From positions 1 through 45,280 of the forward strand of contig CAIPAT010000264.1 of assembly GCA_903863035.1 (NCBI GenBank): 45,280 bases of DNA. Direction: 5' to 3'. Below the pieces are notes generated by a model. It was given only the letters and a program-made list of their open reading frames with translations, was not told the origin of the DNA and did no database searches. This document shows positions 1 to 8,787 of this stretch, piece after piece (position 1 is the stretch's first letter; each line of letters begins with the position of its first letter). The position numbers were made by a program, and so were the translations under genes. The stretch is from an uncultured Lentisphaeria bacterium (GTDB taxonomy: Bacteria > Verrucomicrobiota > Lentisphaeria > Victivallales > Victivallaceae).

Positions 1-2232
1 AAAGCGCAGCTGGCGCTGGAACGTAAGCCTCAATTCGACACGTTGATAGCCGAAGGCAGCCAATGCCTTGAGCGAAAGGAGTGGAACTCGGCTGAAAAAG
101 CATTTAAGGCTGCGCTCAAAATTTCAGGATATGAATGCAACAGTAAAGCCAGGAAAAGTTTGAAGGAATGTGAGGATTATTTTGCGGAAAAGAACGATAT
201 GTTTAACAATGCAGTCTGCAAAGGGTCAAAAGCGTTGGCGGAAAAGAATTATGAAAAGGCATTGGAATCTTTTGATGAAGCCATGAAAATTCCAGGATAT
301 GAAAACCATGAGGTTGCAGCCAAACAGAGAGAACAGGCCAAATTAAATTTAGACTGTAAAAATCGGTTTGACAGGCTGATGATTGAAGGGGCAAAGGCAC
401 TTTCGGCAGAGAATTATAAAAAGTCATTGGAAGCTTTCGACGAAGCTCTGAAGATTCCAGGATATGAGAACGATTACGAGGCAGCGAGGCAGCGAAAGCA
501 AGCCAACACTCAACTCCTTAACAGAGAGGCAACCGAAATTGAACGTAAGCAGACTGATGATAAACGCCGCGAGGAGCAGCGCATTGCAGATTACTGTAAA
601 TCCATAGAAAATAAAATCAGCAGTCTGGCTTCGATCTTTGTTCGTTATGCCAATCCTATAGATACTGCTGCCGCGGAAATAGTATTCACCGAGGCAATCA
701 ATGAACCCGTAAAAATGGCGGGTCATTCAGATCAGGAGTTGGCAGAAGCTGCTAAACTGGCTGGTTATGCCAGGAAATTGCAGGATGGATTCACAAAAGG
801 GAAAAGAATGAATGATTTGCTGACTAACAGCGGAACAGAGTTGGATGATGTTCAGATTGAATTACGCCGCGGGTTGCTTGGTAAAATCAAGAATGTAAAA
901 AATGGATTGATGACTATTAAGTTGCTTTCCACTAATACCACCGAAGACATCAAAATTTCTGACTTGCACGGTTTTTTCCTCATTAACTTTCTCCGTAGAC
1001 TTGAAAGTAAGCAGAAAATCGTAAACGGGTATTTCTTCTATCTGCTATATAATTGTGATTTCAACTCTGAACTGTCGGCATCTGCTCCGGATGAATTTTG
1101 GAAGAATGAATTACCGAATCTGGAAATTTTGTATCTCGAACGGAAACTGCGGAATGCGCCGGAAACAGAGAGGGACGCGTTGAAAGCAAGGCTTGGCAAT
1201 CTTGAAAGGCTAAAAGCAACCCAGACAACGTATACGCCAACCGTTGTCTCCAAGGCTGTTGATGCAGTTCCCGCCACACAAATTGCTGTTGCAGACGCCA
1301 ATTGGAAGAGCCCGGATATAGGCATGGAATTCGTCTGGATAAAGGCATTGGACTGCTGGGTGGGGAAGTATGAGGTGACCAACGGCGAATACAGGAAGTT
1401 CAAGACGAATCACGACAGCGGGAATTATAGAAATCACTCACTGAACGGTAATCGCCAGCCTGTAGTATTTGTTTCCTGTGACGATGCCGTCGAATTCGCT
1501 AAATGGCTGACCGGGCAAGAGCAGAAATCTGGTCGGCTTCCGGTCGGTTACAGCTACCGGCTCCCGTCAGACAATGAATGGACGACATTCTGCCAGTGCG
1601 GCGACAACCGCATATATCCATGGGGGAGCTCAATGCCGCCGAAATACGGGAATTATTCTGGACAGGAAACTGGTGGAGAACGGATTGTAATACTTGGATA
1701 TGATGATAGTTCCCCAGTATCCTGTCCTGTGGAACAGAGCGGAATGAACGACTGGGGGTTGTATGGCGTTGGAGGAAATGTCTGGGAATGCACGGTGAAA
1801 CCGGGGTCAAATTTGTTTTTTGATGCTTACCGCGGAGCATCATGGAGCAGTCGCAGCAGCGAGTTGGGGTCTTTGTATCGCGACAGCAATAACACATCGC
1901 TCCGCGGGGTCAAGGGCTTTCGTCTGGTGCTGGCAAAAAATGGAACAGCCAATTCGGAATTAGAGGCAGGCACTCTTAAAAGTAATCTCTATAGCGGCAT
2001 GATTACTCAGGAAGGGACAACAATGCAGACTCTCTGCCCGAATTGCCAAAGAAAAATTGAAAAAAAGTTTTATCTTGATTCTAATGGCAAAAGAGTTTAC
2101 TTCTGCAGTTCTATATGTGCTTACAAAGTGAGTAAATATATTGCTGGTCTTGCAACTAAATTAGAAGCTGACGGCATTGTGTTGGATGTTGCGGATAAAA
2201 CTCGCCTGCGGTACCGGAAAACAGCGTTATAG
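1..2232 (+). CDS. TPR-like repeat protein with non-catalytic FGE-sulfatase-type domain and C-terminal Cys4 motif (5' partial)
   Basis: The reading frame is open from base 1, so the gene starts left of the window; the first possible start inside is a TTG at 43, and numbering here uses that codon. Residues 1-155 hold three similar units of about 50 residues, each with a helical TPR-like core and an 'IPGYEN' or 'ISGYEC' ending. A charged helical stretch follows. Residues about 415-640 match the formylglycine-generating-enzyme (SUMF1) fold, with 'GMEFVWI', 'YEVTNGEY', 'YRLPSDNEW', 'YPWG', 'GGNVWE' and a final 'GFRLV'. The Cys pair used by true FGE lies in the 'RGGSW' region; here that region reads RGASWSSRSSEL with no Cys, so sulfatase activation is unlikely and a binding role is inferred. 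The tail has C665, C668, C688 and C692, a probable zinc finger. It converges on the next gene. Cellular role unknown. Confidence 0.75.
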   Translation, partial: KAQLALERKPQFDTLIAEGSQCLERKEWNSAEKAFKAALKISGYECNSKARKSLKECEDYFAEKNDMFNNAVCKGSKALAEKNYEKALESFDEAMKIPGYENHEVAAKQREQAKLNLDCKNRFDRLMIEGAKALSAENYKKSLEAFDEALKIPGYENDYEAARQRKQANTQLLNREATEIERKQTDDKRREEQRIADYCKSIENKISSLASIFVRYANPIDTAAAEIVFTEAINEPVKMAGHSDQELAEAAKLAGYARKLQDGFTKGKRMNDLLTNSGTELDDVQIELRRGLLGKIKNVKNGLMTIKLLSTNTTEDIKISDLHGFFLINFLRRLESKQKIVNGYFFYLLYNCDFNSELSASAPDEFWKNELPNLEILYLERKLRNAPETERDALKARLGNLERLKATQTTYTPTVVSKAVDAVPATQIAVADANWKSPDIGMEFVWIKALDCWVGKYEVTNGEYRKFKTNHDSGNYRNHSLNGNRQPVVFVSCDDAVEFAKWLTGQEQKSGRLPVGYSYRLPSDNEWTTFCQCGDNRIYPWGSSMPPKYGNYSGQETGGERIVILGYDDSSPVSCPVEQSGMNDWGLYGVGGNVWECTVKPGSNLFFDAYRGASWSSRSSELGSLYRDSNNTSLRGVKGFRLVLAKNGTANSELEAGTLKSNLYSGMITQEGTTMQTLCPNCQRKIEKKFYLDSNGKRVYFCSSICAYKVSKYIAGLATKLEADGIVLDVADKTRLRYRKTAL

Positions 2233-2368
2233 GCCGGTAATTGTTTACGAGATCGCAAGATGCCTGTTCTATGCCTCTCATGTTTCCGCAATCGAGTTTG
2301 ATATAAATTACGGAAAGAAGAAAGTTGAATGCCTCCGCATGGAGCGTCTACGCAGGTTCAAAATCAAT

Positions 2369-5300
2369 TCAATTATATTTTTTTTGCTGTAAATTACTGA
2401 TAATCTGGTTGTAGTTCTGGATGTCGCTGCTGATGTTTTCCTTCTGTGAGTTCAGAGCATCATAGGATTTTTTCTTGTCGTTCATATCCTGCCACTTTGC
2501 GTTTTCATTCTTGACACTATTCTGCGTCTTTAAGGTATTCTTTGTCTGATTATACTGTAATGATGCTCTGTCATAGTTGACCTTCGCATTAGTGCACTGT
2601 TTCGTGACAGTCTTAAGAACTGTATTTAATTCCTCTATCTTTTTCTGGTATTCCTCAATCTTCAATGCATCCTTGCTTTTTTCTGAAGGCGGCAAAATTG
2701 CCGGGCTCGGCGGATTTGGTGAAGCTGGAGTTTGCGATAGTTGTGCCGGCGAAATTGCCGGTGCCGCCATGAGCGGTGTCCCATGTAAAGGTTCTGACAA
2801 AGCCGCTGCTCGTTGCTGTGCGACTCGTTCGATTTCTCTTGCACGAAAAACGTGGTCCAGTAGGCATCGCGAATCTGTGTCAAGGTCTATCAATGGGATT
2901 ACCACACGTGTGTTCTGTTCGGAAAAAAGCACCACGCTGGCGGATGTGATCTCAGTTACTTTACCGCTGATGCTGATGCCGTGATGGTATAATTTCACGA
3001 AATCGCCCACCACCCGCTCTGGTAATTTCTGGTCATACTCGGTCAGCAGCTCAGCACGAATTTCCCCCATGTCGCGGAGTACAGCTTCCGGTTTCGGCTG
3101 TTCGATTTTTCTGGTAAGTTCCGGAGTTTCAAGTTTCGGCTGTTCTATTTTTCTGACAGGTTCAGGTTCAGGTTTAGCCTCCGATGCAATAAACGTTTCT
3201 TTGACTGGAGGAGTCTTTACGAGATAGCATCTGAACTCTGTGAAACCGGGACGCCCGTGATCGAAGCTACTGGTGACTCTAAGCGGAGAGCTGCGGATGC
3301 CCCTGTGTGAGTAACTGCGGGTGACTCTGTCTGTGGTATCCACAGTTTCTATTCTCTGCGGCGCGATGAATTCCGGATAGCAATTCAGTATTACTTGAAA
3401 AGTGCCTTGCTGGCAGGAGCTAATTAGAAATATACTTTTGTCCTTCCATCTTGCATAGTCGCTAAATCTAGCTGCCCACATTTCGTTGAAACCCAATTTC
3501 TCGACCGACTCACGACGAGGTGAACTCAAATTTAGTGAGGGAAGTTGTCTTGTGTCGCCATTCCAAATAACATCAAGGAAATTGATCTTCCATTGTCCGT
3601 TGCTGCAAGCCACTTTCAAGCAGTGCCGGTCAGCCTGAAACTTTACTTTCTCTGTCTTATCGCCTTCTCTCCATATACCTTCAAAGGCGAAAGCGTATTG
3701 GCCTGCCAATGCTTGTTCCCAACGCTGTTCCGACTTTGATAGAAATTGTTTGTAAATACTTTTTTTCTCATCCAGAGACATTTTCGACGCCAACTGGCTT
3801 TGCATATCTTTGTCGAGAATTTGAAATAGGAATGTTGATCTCAGCGCATCTGCTGCGAAGAGGCGTACATTTGGAATTTCAGAACAAGATTGCTCAAGGA
3901 GCCAATTGACATCTCGTTCATTCGTGATAATGGCAAAAGCGGCATTATAAATAGAAGTGCGGACAGATGGAATTTCTAACAGGGCTGCTGGATCAGGCAC
4001 GTCCACAGTGTTTGCGGACGTAACAGAAGAGGATTTAGAAAAAATATTAACCATTATTATCCTAAGAATTTCCTCTCTGGCTGCAGCAATAGCAGGTTCG
4101 GTTTTCTCCAACTCGTGACAGTAGTCTCCAAAGAAGTGCGGCCTGCTCTTGAGTATTTTAGCAACCTCGCTTGTTGCTTTGAGCATCGCAACATTCCTCT
4201 CTGATGAACTTAGTTTACCGCTATCTGCCATTTCAGCGATAAGTTTGTTCACAAGATTTATATGTTGTGATTGCGTGATTGGATCGGCCGTCCAGAACGG
4301 CGCCAGTCGAAGTGCTGCTAATCCAATCGCAACTGCAATTGCAACCCCTGTGTAACGCAACGACTCGGTTACTTCACTTCTGGTTATTTGTTGAGAGTTC
4401 TTATACTTTCTTAATAACGCACCAATCATTGCAACTAGAGAAAAAGCTCCAAACTGGATAAATAGCATCCCCACAACTTCAGTCAGCATCGAAGCAAGAA
4501 ATTGCGCTAATTTTAATTCAGAGGCACCCGACACCGCAACTTGCAGAAGGTTCGCGGCGATGTAAGATGCAACTATGAATGGAACGCAATACAGTAATAA
4601 GAAAAAATATCCTGTAAACATCTTGACTGTAGTTCTCAACACGAAAATCGGGTTAATTACGCCATAGGCTCCTGCCACCGCAATTCCCATCGGAACATAA
4701 AACCCAAACCACAGCGCCCCGCATCCCAGTAAGCATAATTGAATAGGGCCGAGTCCAGCAAGCCACAAAGTAAAAATACCGCAAATTAATGGGAGTGAGC
4801 CTATGGCATGAACCTCCAGGTACATACCGAGGCAGACCAATTTAGGTCGATCCATGTTTGGTATCAACGCACCGCGCTCATACTGCTCTGCTACTGCCAG
4901 ATATTGCTGTGCCATCCACCCTAAAATCTTGATGAAAAAACATAATGCGAATACAGCATAAACAATTGTCGCGATGACCCGAAATATGACATGAGCATGA
5001 AAAAAGAATAGTTGCTGCCAGAACCCAAGCCCAATCACTCCCAGGGCGAGTACAAAAAATCCGAAAAACTTCATTAGATAGACAATTACTGATGGTAGCA
5101 GCTCGCCAAGGGACAATCTCAAAATGCTGCCCATCGAAAGTGTCGTGTTTAAGTCAGTTGACATTGAGGTAGTGTCAGGCGACGTTTTGTTTGTACGATG
5201 CCAATCCGGCTCGTGCTTCATATGCGATTCTGCATCAAATGCAGAATCGCACTTTTCCAGGCCATGAGTGTCGGCATTTGAAGCAATAGTGTGCCGCGTG

Positions 5301-5641
5301 ATAGGTTCACTGGAGCACGAATGATGTCTGATTTTGGGACCGGCCTGAGTAAGCAGTCCGGAAGCAACTTTCTCTGCCGCTTCAGCAAAGTGCGGCACAT
5401 GCGTTAGGGAAATTGAAGTGACTTTATTTACACATTTTCCAGATTCAACAATGCTCGTTTCACCGGGTTTTGAGAGAAAGTTACGCAGACTTAGTTGCGG
5501 TATTGATGGGGGAGTGGCTGGAATAGTAATTGATTTATAGCATGTTGGGCACTTGATCACCTGCCCTGCCATGTCGGATTCAGCTTCGAGCGATTGCGAG
5601 CAATGTGAGCAAAGAAAATTGATGCCGTTGTCGTCGCTCAT
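2369..5641 (-). CDS. Zinc-ribbon-headed polytopic membrane protein with C-terminal coiled coil
   Basis: This 1090-residue protein starts at ATG 5641, with an AGGGA ribosome-binding site about 9 nt upstream. The N-terminus is a four-Cys zinc ribbon (FLCSHC then IKCPTC, residues about 9-35), followed by a polar linker with the segment 'SIPQLSLRNFLS'. From about residue 185 to 450 there are several hydrophobic segments, so the middle sits in the membrane. The following 400 or so residues appear soluble. A stretch around 880-950 ('VVGDFVKLYHHGISISGKV') has an SH3-like, SHD1-like pattern. A Pro-rich linker leads to a long coiled coil over the last 100 residues. The ribbon and linker are nearly shared with the 341-residue protein encoded upstream at 5824-6849, while the bodies differ. 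Function is not recognised. Zinc-ribbon/membrane combinations of this sort are common in PVC bacteria, as far as I recall. Confidence 0.7.
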   Translation of the reverse strand: MSDDNGINFLCSHCSQSLEAESDMAGQVIKCPTCYKSITIPATPPSIPQLSLRNFLSKPGETSIVESGKCVNKVTSISLTHVPHFAEAAEKVASGLLTQAGPKIRHHSCSSEPITRHTIASNADTHGLEKCDSAFDAESHMKHEPDWHRTNKTSPDTTSMSTDLNTTLSMGSILRLSLGELLPSVIVYLMKFFGFFVLALGVIGLGFWQQLFFFHAHVIFRVIATIVYAVFALCFFIKILGWMAQQYLAVAEQYERGALIPNMDRPKLVCLGMYLEVHAIGSLPLICGIFTLWLAGLGPIQLCLLGCGALWFGFYVPMGIAVAGAYGVINPIFVLRTTVKMFTGYFFLLLYCVPFIVASYIAANLLQVAVSGASELKLAQFLASMLTEVVGMLFIQFGAFSLVAMIGALLRKYKNSQQITRSEVTESLRYTGVAIAVAIGLAALRLAPFWTADPITQSQHINLVNKLIAEMADSGKLSSSERNVAMLKATSEVAKILKSRPHFFGDYCHELEKTEPAIAAAREEILRIIMVNIFSKSSSVTSANTVDVPDPAALLEIPSVRTSIYNAAFAIITNERDVNWLLEQSCSEIPNVRLFAADALRSTFLFQILDKDMQSQLASKMSLDEKKSIYKQFLSKSEQRWEQALAGQYAFAFEGIWREGDKTEKVKFQADRHCLKVACSNGQWKINFLDVIWNGDTRQLPSLNLSSPRRESVEKLGFNEMWAARFSDYARWKDKSIFLISSCQQGTFQVILNCYPEFIAPQRIETVDTTDRVTRSYSHRGIRSSPLRVTSSFDHGRPGFTEFRCYLVKTPPVKETFIASEAKPEPEPVRKIEQPKLETPELTRKIEQPKPEAVLRDMGEIRAELLTEYDQKLPERVVGDFVKLYHHGISISGKVTEITSASVVLFSEQNTRVVIPLIDLDTDSRCLLDHVFRAREIERVAQQRAAALSEPLHGTPLMAAPAISPAQLSQTPASPNPPSPAILPPSEKSKDALKIEEYQKKIEELNTVLKTVTKQCTNAKVNYDRASLQYNQTKNTLKTQNSVKNENAKWQDMNDKKKSYDALNSQKENISSDIQNYNQIISNLQQKKYN

Positions 5642-5823
5642 TCCGTGCGTCCCTTTTTATCAAGGTGGTACTTAAATATTTTGGTCAATTTTTAGCTCTT
5701 TTATTCAGAAATTTACTGATTTAAATTTTTCTTTTGCATCTGATAATATTTAATTAATTTCTATTCTTAAATCCGTTTATTTAAATTGAATATAATTGGA
5801 ATACTGCTGAATTATTATTGCGC

Positions 5824-6849
5824 CTAATCGCCAAACCATCTGAAAAACCCCTTGAATATGTTATAGATCCCAATAATCATGAGTCCTGTATAGATGGTAT
5901 ACTGGCCTCCGCTCGAGGCAACAGCGTCATAACTATGCCGTGTAAGTCCAAAGCCCAGGACTGTAAGAATAATTCCTGTGGCAATGTAACCAAAGGGGCC
6001 CAGCCCGGAACTCACATTGTAATCTGCCGGTGGATTCGCTTTCGTCTCTTGGTATTTTACGTAACTTGCCGGGGGCTCATCCACTTCGTCTTCGTAATGA
6101 GTTGCTGTTTTCTTCCCCGTCTTCAGATTCAGACCGCAATCGATACAGATGACGTCTTCCGGTGTCACACTCTTTCCGCAGTCCGGACAACGGCGGTTGA
6201 GGCTCAATGGATGATGTTGATCTTTGGGTTTTACTGTTTGCGGTTGTCGGCCTGCATTAATACTTTGTCCGCATAAATCGCAGATGACAGTACCTGGATG
6301 ATGTTGAGCCCCGCAGTGGTTGCATGATATTGCCTCCGATTGCAGCGGCGCATTGACTGGACTTGAGAGCGTGGATTTGTTATGCGGAATCAATAGCGTA
6401 ATCGGCGTGGAGGAAGTGTCCGGCTCTACTGTCCGATGCAAATCCGGGGCTGGCTTTATCGGCAATTCCGAATTAATCTTCTTCCGGCCATACGCATCGT
6501 GGAGGTGGGCAGAATTAGCGGATTCCAAAGGATGCCTATTTTCTTTAACTCTCTGAATAAACGGCCCGGAAGTAATTTTTTCTACTGATTCGGCAACGGG
6601 CACCGCCGGCTTAGGAGAACTTAAAGTGACTTTCTCATCACGCCTCTTCGGATCAACAGCTTTCGCTTCGCGGGAGTTTGAGAGAAAGTTACGCAGAGAG
6701 AGTTGCGGAATTGATGGCTGGGGGACTGGAATAGCAATTGATTTCTGGCACACCGGACACTTGGTCTCCCGGCCTGCCATGGCTGATTCTGCTTCGAGAG
6801 ATTGTGAGCAATGAGAGCAAAAGAAGCTGATGCTGTTGTCGCCGCTCAT
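5824..6849 (-). CDS. Multi-zinc-ribbon protein with two C-terminal membrane segments
   Basis: A 341-residue protein from ATG 6849, preceded by AGGAA about 8 nt away. The first 55 residues copy the head of the neighbouring 1090-residue protein: zinc ribbon FFCSHC plus TKCPVC, then 'PSIPQLSLRNFLS'. A second double-ribbon region lies around residues 170-245, with CNHCG, CDLCG, CPDCG and CIDCG pairs. The C-terminus has two hydrophobic helices ('YIATGIILTVLGFG' and 'YTGLMIIGIYNIF'), so the ribbons probably face the cytoplasm from a membrane anchor. The gene is on the same strand as the 1090-residue gene and 182 nt upstream of it, in an AT-rich gap. Co-expression is possible, but no operon signal is visible. 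Function unknown; protein or nucleic-acid binding by the ribbons is an inference. Confidence 0.7.
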   Translation of the reverse strand: MSGDNSISFFCSHCSQSLEAESAMAGRETKCPVCQKSIAIPVPQPSIPQLSLRNFLSNSREAKAVDPKRRDEKVTLSSPKPAVPVAESVEKITSGPFIQRVKENRHPLESANSAHLHDAYGRKKINSELPIKPAPDLHRTVEPDTSSTPITLLIPHNKSTLSSPVNAPLQSEAISCNHCGAQHHPGTVICDLCGQSINAGRQPQTVKPKDQHHPLSLNRRCPDCGKSVTPEDVICIDCGLNLKTGKKTATHYEDEVDEPPASYVKYQETKANPPADYNVSSGLGPFGYIATGIILTVLGFGLTRHSYDAVASSGGQYTIYTGLMIIGIYNIFKGFFRWFGD

Positions 6850-7178
6850 TTCATTAGTTCCTTTCTGTCAACGTTGCTTTTCTAGAAAGATAACTTGGGG
6901 AAATCAGTGACTGCTCTACCCGGCAACTTGATTACTTACAAATTCCACATGCCAGCAAGCAGTTTCTTATAGTTCTCCAAGATTATCCTGCCATTCTCAC
7001 TATCTTGCATGGTGGAAAAGTGCATTCCTGCCCTGCAAATGCCCAGAATAACCTCTTCATAAATCATCTTAATGTTAATTCAGTTCAGCATCGCTTGACA
7101 GTTCATCGCCGGTGAATATCCACTCCCCTGTATATTATATATCAATCTAAACCTAGAAAATAATGTTTCAAGGAAAAA
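6850..7178. other. AT-rich gap with one doubtful small frame
   Basis: No recognised gene. On the minus strand a 43-codon frame at 6936-7067 starts with ATG and reads as a protein-like peptide ending 'YKKLLAGMWNL', but it has no ribosome-binding site and I recognise no family. It may be a gene remnant, like its neighbours to the right. The right end of the gap supplies the leader of the gene at 5824-6849. Confidence 0.3.
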
Positions 7179-7649
7179 TCAAAAAAATGAAAAGCAAAGT
7201 TTCTTTAAATGTCTTGAGAGTACCGAGTTTGTGAAGTTATCAATCGGTCCGTAACTATTTGCGGCGGCATGATAGTAACCGTATTTTTTCTTGAGCAATT
7301 CATATCCATACCAGAAAAGACGCATGCCAATGCATTCTTTTCTGTCAGGCAACCATCTTTGAGCCATTTTTTGTGAAATATCAAATCTGGGACGGATAAA
7401 TTTCACGAGGTTTCCGTGCGAATATCCATCCATTATAAATTTCTGAAACTTGTTTTTGAGCACAAGAGAAACGATCATTGCGGCAGTGCATTGTTCCTGG
7501 CAGATAGTCCGAAGCCAGAAACCGTAGGAGTTCCAGACCAGCAGGGCAGCCGTAGTGGAGATCGCAGCTATAATCCTCTGTGCGACCAATCCTAACTGAA
7601 TAAACCGGTGATAAGTGTCGAGCCGGAACTTGAACGAAATTAAATATGG
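7179..7649 (-). pseudogene. Possible C-terminal remnant of a DDE transposase
   Basis: The minus-strand frame is open from 7649 (just after a TAA at 7650-7652) to 7179, but has no ATG near its beginning; the first usable start is a TTG at 7589, giving 136 residues. The peptide 'FIQLGLVAQRIIAAIS' followed by 'LLVWNSYGFWLRTI' and then 'FQKFIMDGYSHGNLVKFIR' resembles, from memory, the tail that follows the catalytic domain of some IS4-like transposases (pattern W-x-S-x-G-x-W-L-R-T). No DDE catalytic core is present. The region sits beside a recombinase gene and a frameshifted HTH gene, consistent with a decaying mobile element. It could instead be an unrelated hypothetical protein. Confidence 0.35.
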
Positions 7650-7686
7650 TTAAAAATCAGTTAAGCATCTAGTCGCATAAAATACT

Positions 7687-8379
7687 TCAGTTGTCAGCCA
7701 AATCGTTCTGAACATCTGCTGTGGATGTCTTTATTCTCACGCATTCGCCATGCTGCCTGGCTATCTCCGTTTCTGCGCCCGGCTTTATTCTCAAATACTT
7801 TTCCGTGTTGGCCGATGTCGCATGGCTGTAAAAGTTCTGCACCTGCTGCACCGCCCGGAAACCGTCGCCGGAAGCCTGCCGGTTGATATCGTATTGAACC
7901 TCGCCTGCCGTTTTGCGAATCGCGTGTGTTCCGCGGCTGACATAATCAATCCCGAGGAACTTGTATGCCCGCTGATAGGCTTTCCAGGCGTTATCCCGCC
8001 GGACCGGTTTATCCCGGAACCCGCAGGCGAATGCCCATTCGTCCACGGATAGCCGCGCATACCGCCGCCGCGATTCCTCCATCCAGCGTTGCACCACCTG
8101 CGCAACCTCGCAAGCCGGATCAATGCGCACCGTATGTTCTGATCTACTTTTGCCGGTCTTGAGTTTCGTGCGCTTGAAATACGGATGTAGCGTGCCGTTC
8201 TCCGCGCAAATCTGTCTGCGTTTCAGCGCCAGGACTTCGCTGATTCGCGCCCCGCTCAGGTACTGATAGGCCATGATTGCGGCCCACATCACGCCGGCGT
8301 GTTTTTCCTCATTCGTCAGAAAATACCGTAGGCAATCCCACAGTTCCACCGTGGTCAATGCAATGGTCAATCCCATCAT
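7687..8379 (-). CDS. Tyrosine recombinase / integrase, catalytic domain only
   Basis: This 230-residue protein starts at ATG 8379, with AAGGAG only 3-4 nt upstream; a second ATG directly follows and has better spacing. It carries the tyrosine-recombinase residues: R45 in 'LSGARISEVL', H152 and R155 in 'GTHAIRKT', H186 in 'FYSHATSANTEKYL', and the nucleophile Y195. These enzymes break and rejoin DNA through a phosphotyrosine link. Most family members are 300 residues or more because of an N-terminal core-binding domain, which is absent here, so the protein is either a natural mini-integrase or truncated. A frameshifted excisionase-like HTH gene lies 31 nt upstream on the same strand. No attachment site pair was found. 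Confidence 0.85.
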   Translation of the reverse strand: MMGLTIALTTVELWDCLRYFLTNEEKHAGVMWAAIMAYQYLSGARISEVLALKRRQICAENGTLHPYFKRTKLKTGKSRSEHTVRIDPACEVAQVVQRWMEESRRRYARLSVDEWAFACGFRDKPVRRDNAWKAYQRAYKFLGIDYVSRGTHAIRKTAGEVQYDINRQASGDGFRAVQQVQNFYSHATSANTEKYLRIKPGAETEIARQHGECVRIKTSTADVQNDLADN

Positions 8380-8410
8380 CTACTCCTTCTTTGCGCCGGC
8401 GGTAAAACTC

Positions 8411-8717
8411 TTACCGGTATTGTTTCTTAATATGCGCGATCACCGACGCCCCGACCACCTTCCAGCCTCGTCCTATTTTTACCGCCGCAAATCTCTTGCT
8501 ACGTATCAGGTTATAAACCAATTTTCGGTTAGTTTCTAAAATTTTAGAGAGTTTTCACCACCGAGTATAATGATTCGCTTTTGATTTCACGTTCATTGTC
8601 GTTGTCGATGATAATCCGTTTAATGCTCTCTCGCCGCGCTGCCATAATTTGTGCTTCCTGTTTTAATTTTGCTCTTTTGACTTCGTTCTCTTGTTTTTTA
8701 CTCACCTCTATTTGCAT
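8411..8717 (-). pseudogene. Excisionase-like HTH gene interrupted by a +1 frameshift
   Basis: Two overlapping minus-strand frames together encode one plausible protein. The first runs from ATG 8717 to TAA at 8544-8546: 57 residues, charged and helical, ending 'SLYSVVKTL'. The second is open from 8554 to TAA at 8411-8413 and begins without a start codon; it reads 'KLSKILETNRKLVYNLIR' then 'RFAAVKIGRGWKV', the typical excisionase/MerR-type helix-turn-helix pattern (T-V-K-E-x-A-E-I-L then V-Y-R-L-I-R-S-G then A-V-K-I-G-R-x-W). Removing one A from the AAAA run (complement of 8552-8555) joins the frames into an in-register HTH of about 100 residues. This may be a mutation, a sequencing indel or programmed frameshifting. 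The recombinase gene follows 31 nt downstream. Confidence 0.6.
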
Positions 8718-8735
8718 TCGTGCTTGCCGGACAAA

Positions 8736-8787
8736 GAAAAAGGTGAGACAGTTGGTTGTTTGGCACCAAACCTGCCTCGCCTTTTTC
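8736..8787. terminator. Long imperfect hairpin, possible bidirectional terminator
   Basis: The left arm GAAAAAGGTGAGACAG (8736-8751) pairs with CTGCCTCGCCTTTTTC (8772-8787), allowing two G-U pairs. An inner stem TTGGT/ACCAA encloses a small loop. The T run on one side and A run on the other would give a terminator-like structure on either strand. It lies just upstream of the frameshifted HTH gene. It could also mark an edge of the mobile remnant. Confidence 0.5.

Noticed and set aside
1-2232. FGE-like domain as the activator of the local sulfatases
   Set aside because: The Cys pair needed for catalysis is absent, and a radical SAM maturase is encoded at 30563-31792.
2177-2392. 71-codon plus-strand frame after the FGE-like gene
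   Set aside because: It overlaps the ends of two genes, has no start signal and encodes no recognisable protein.
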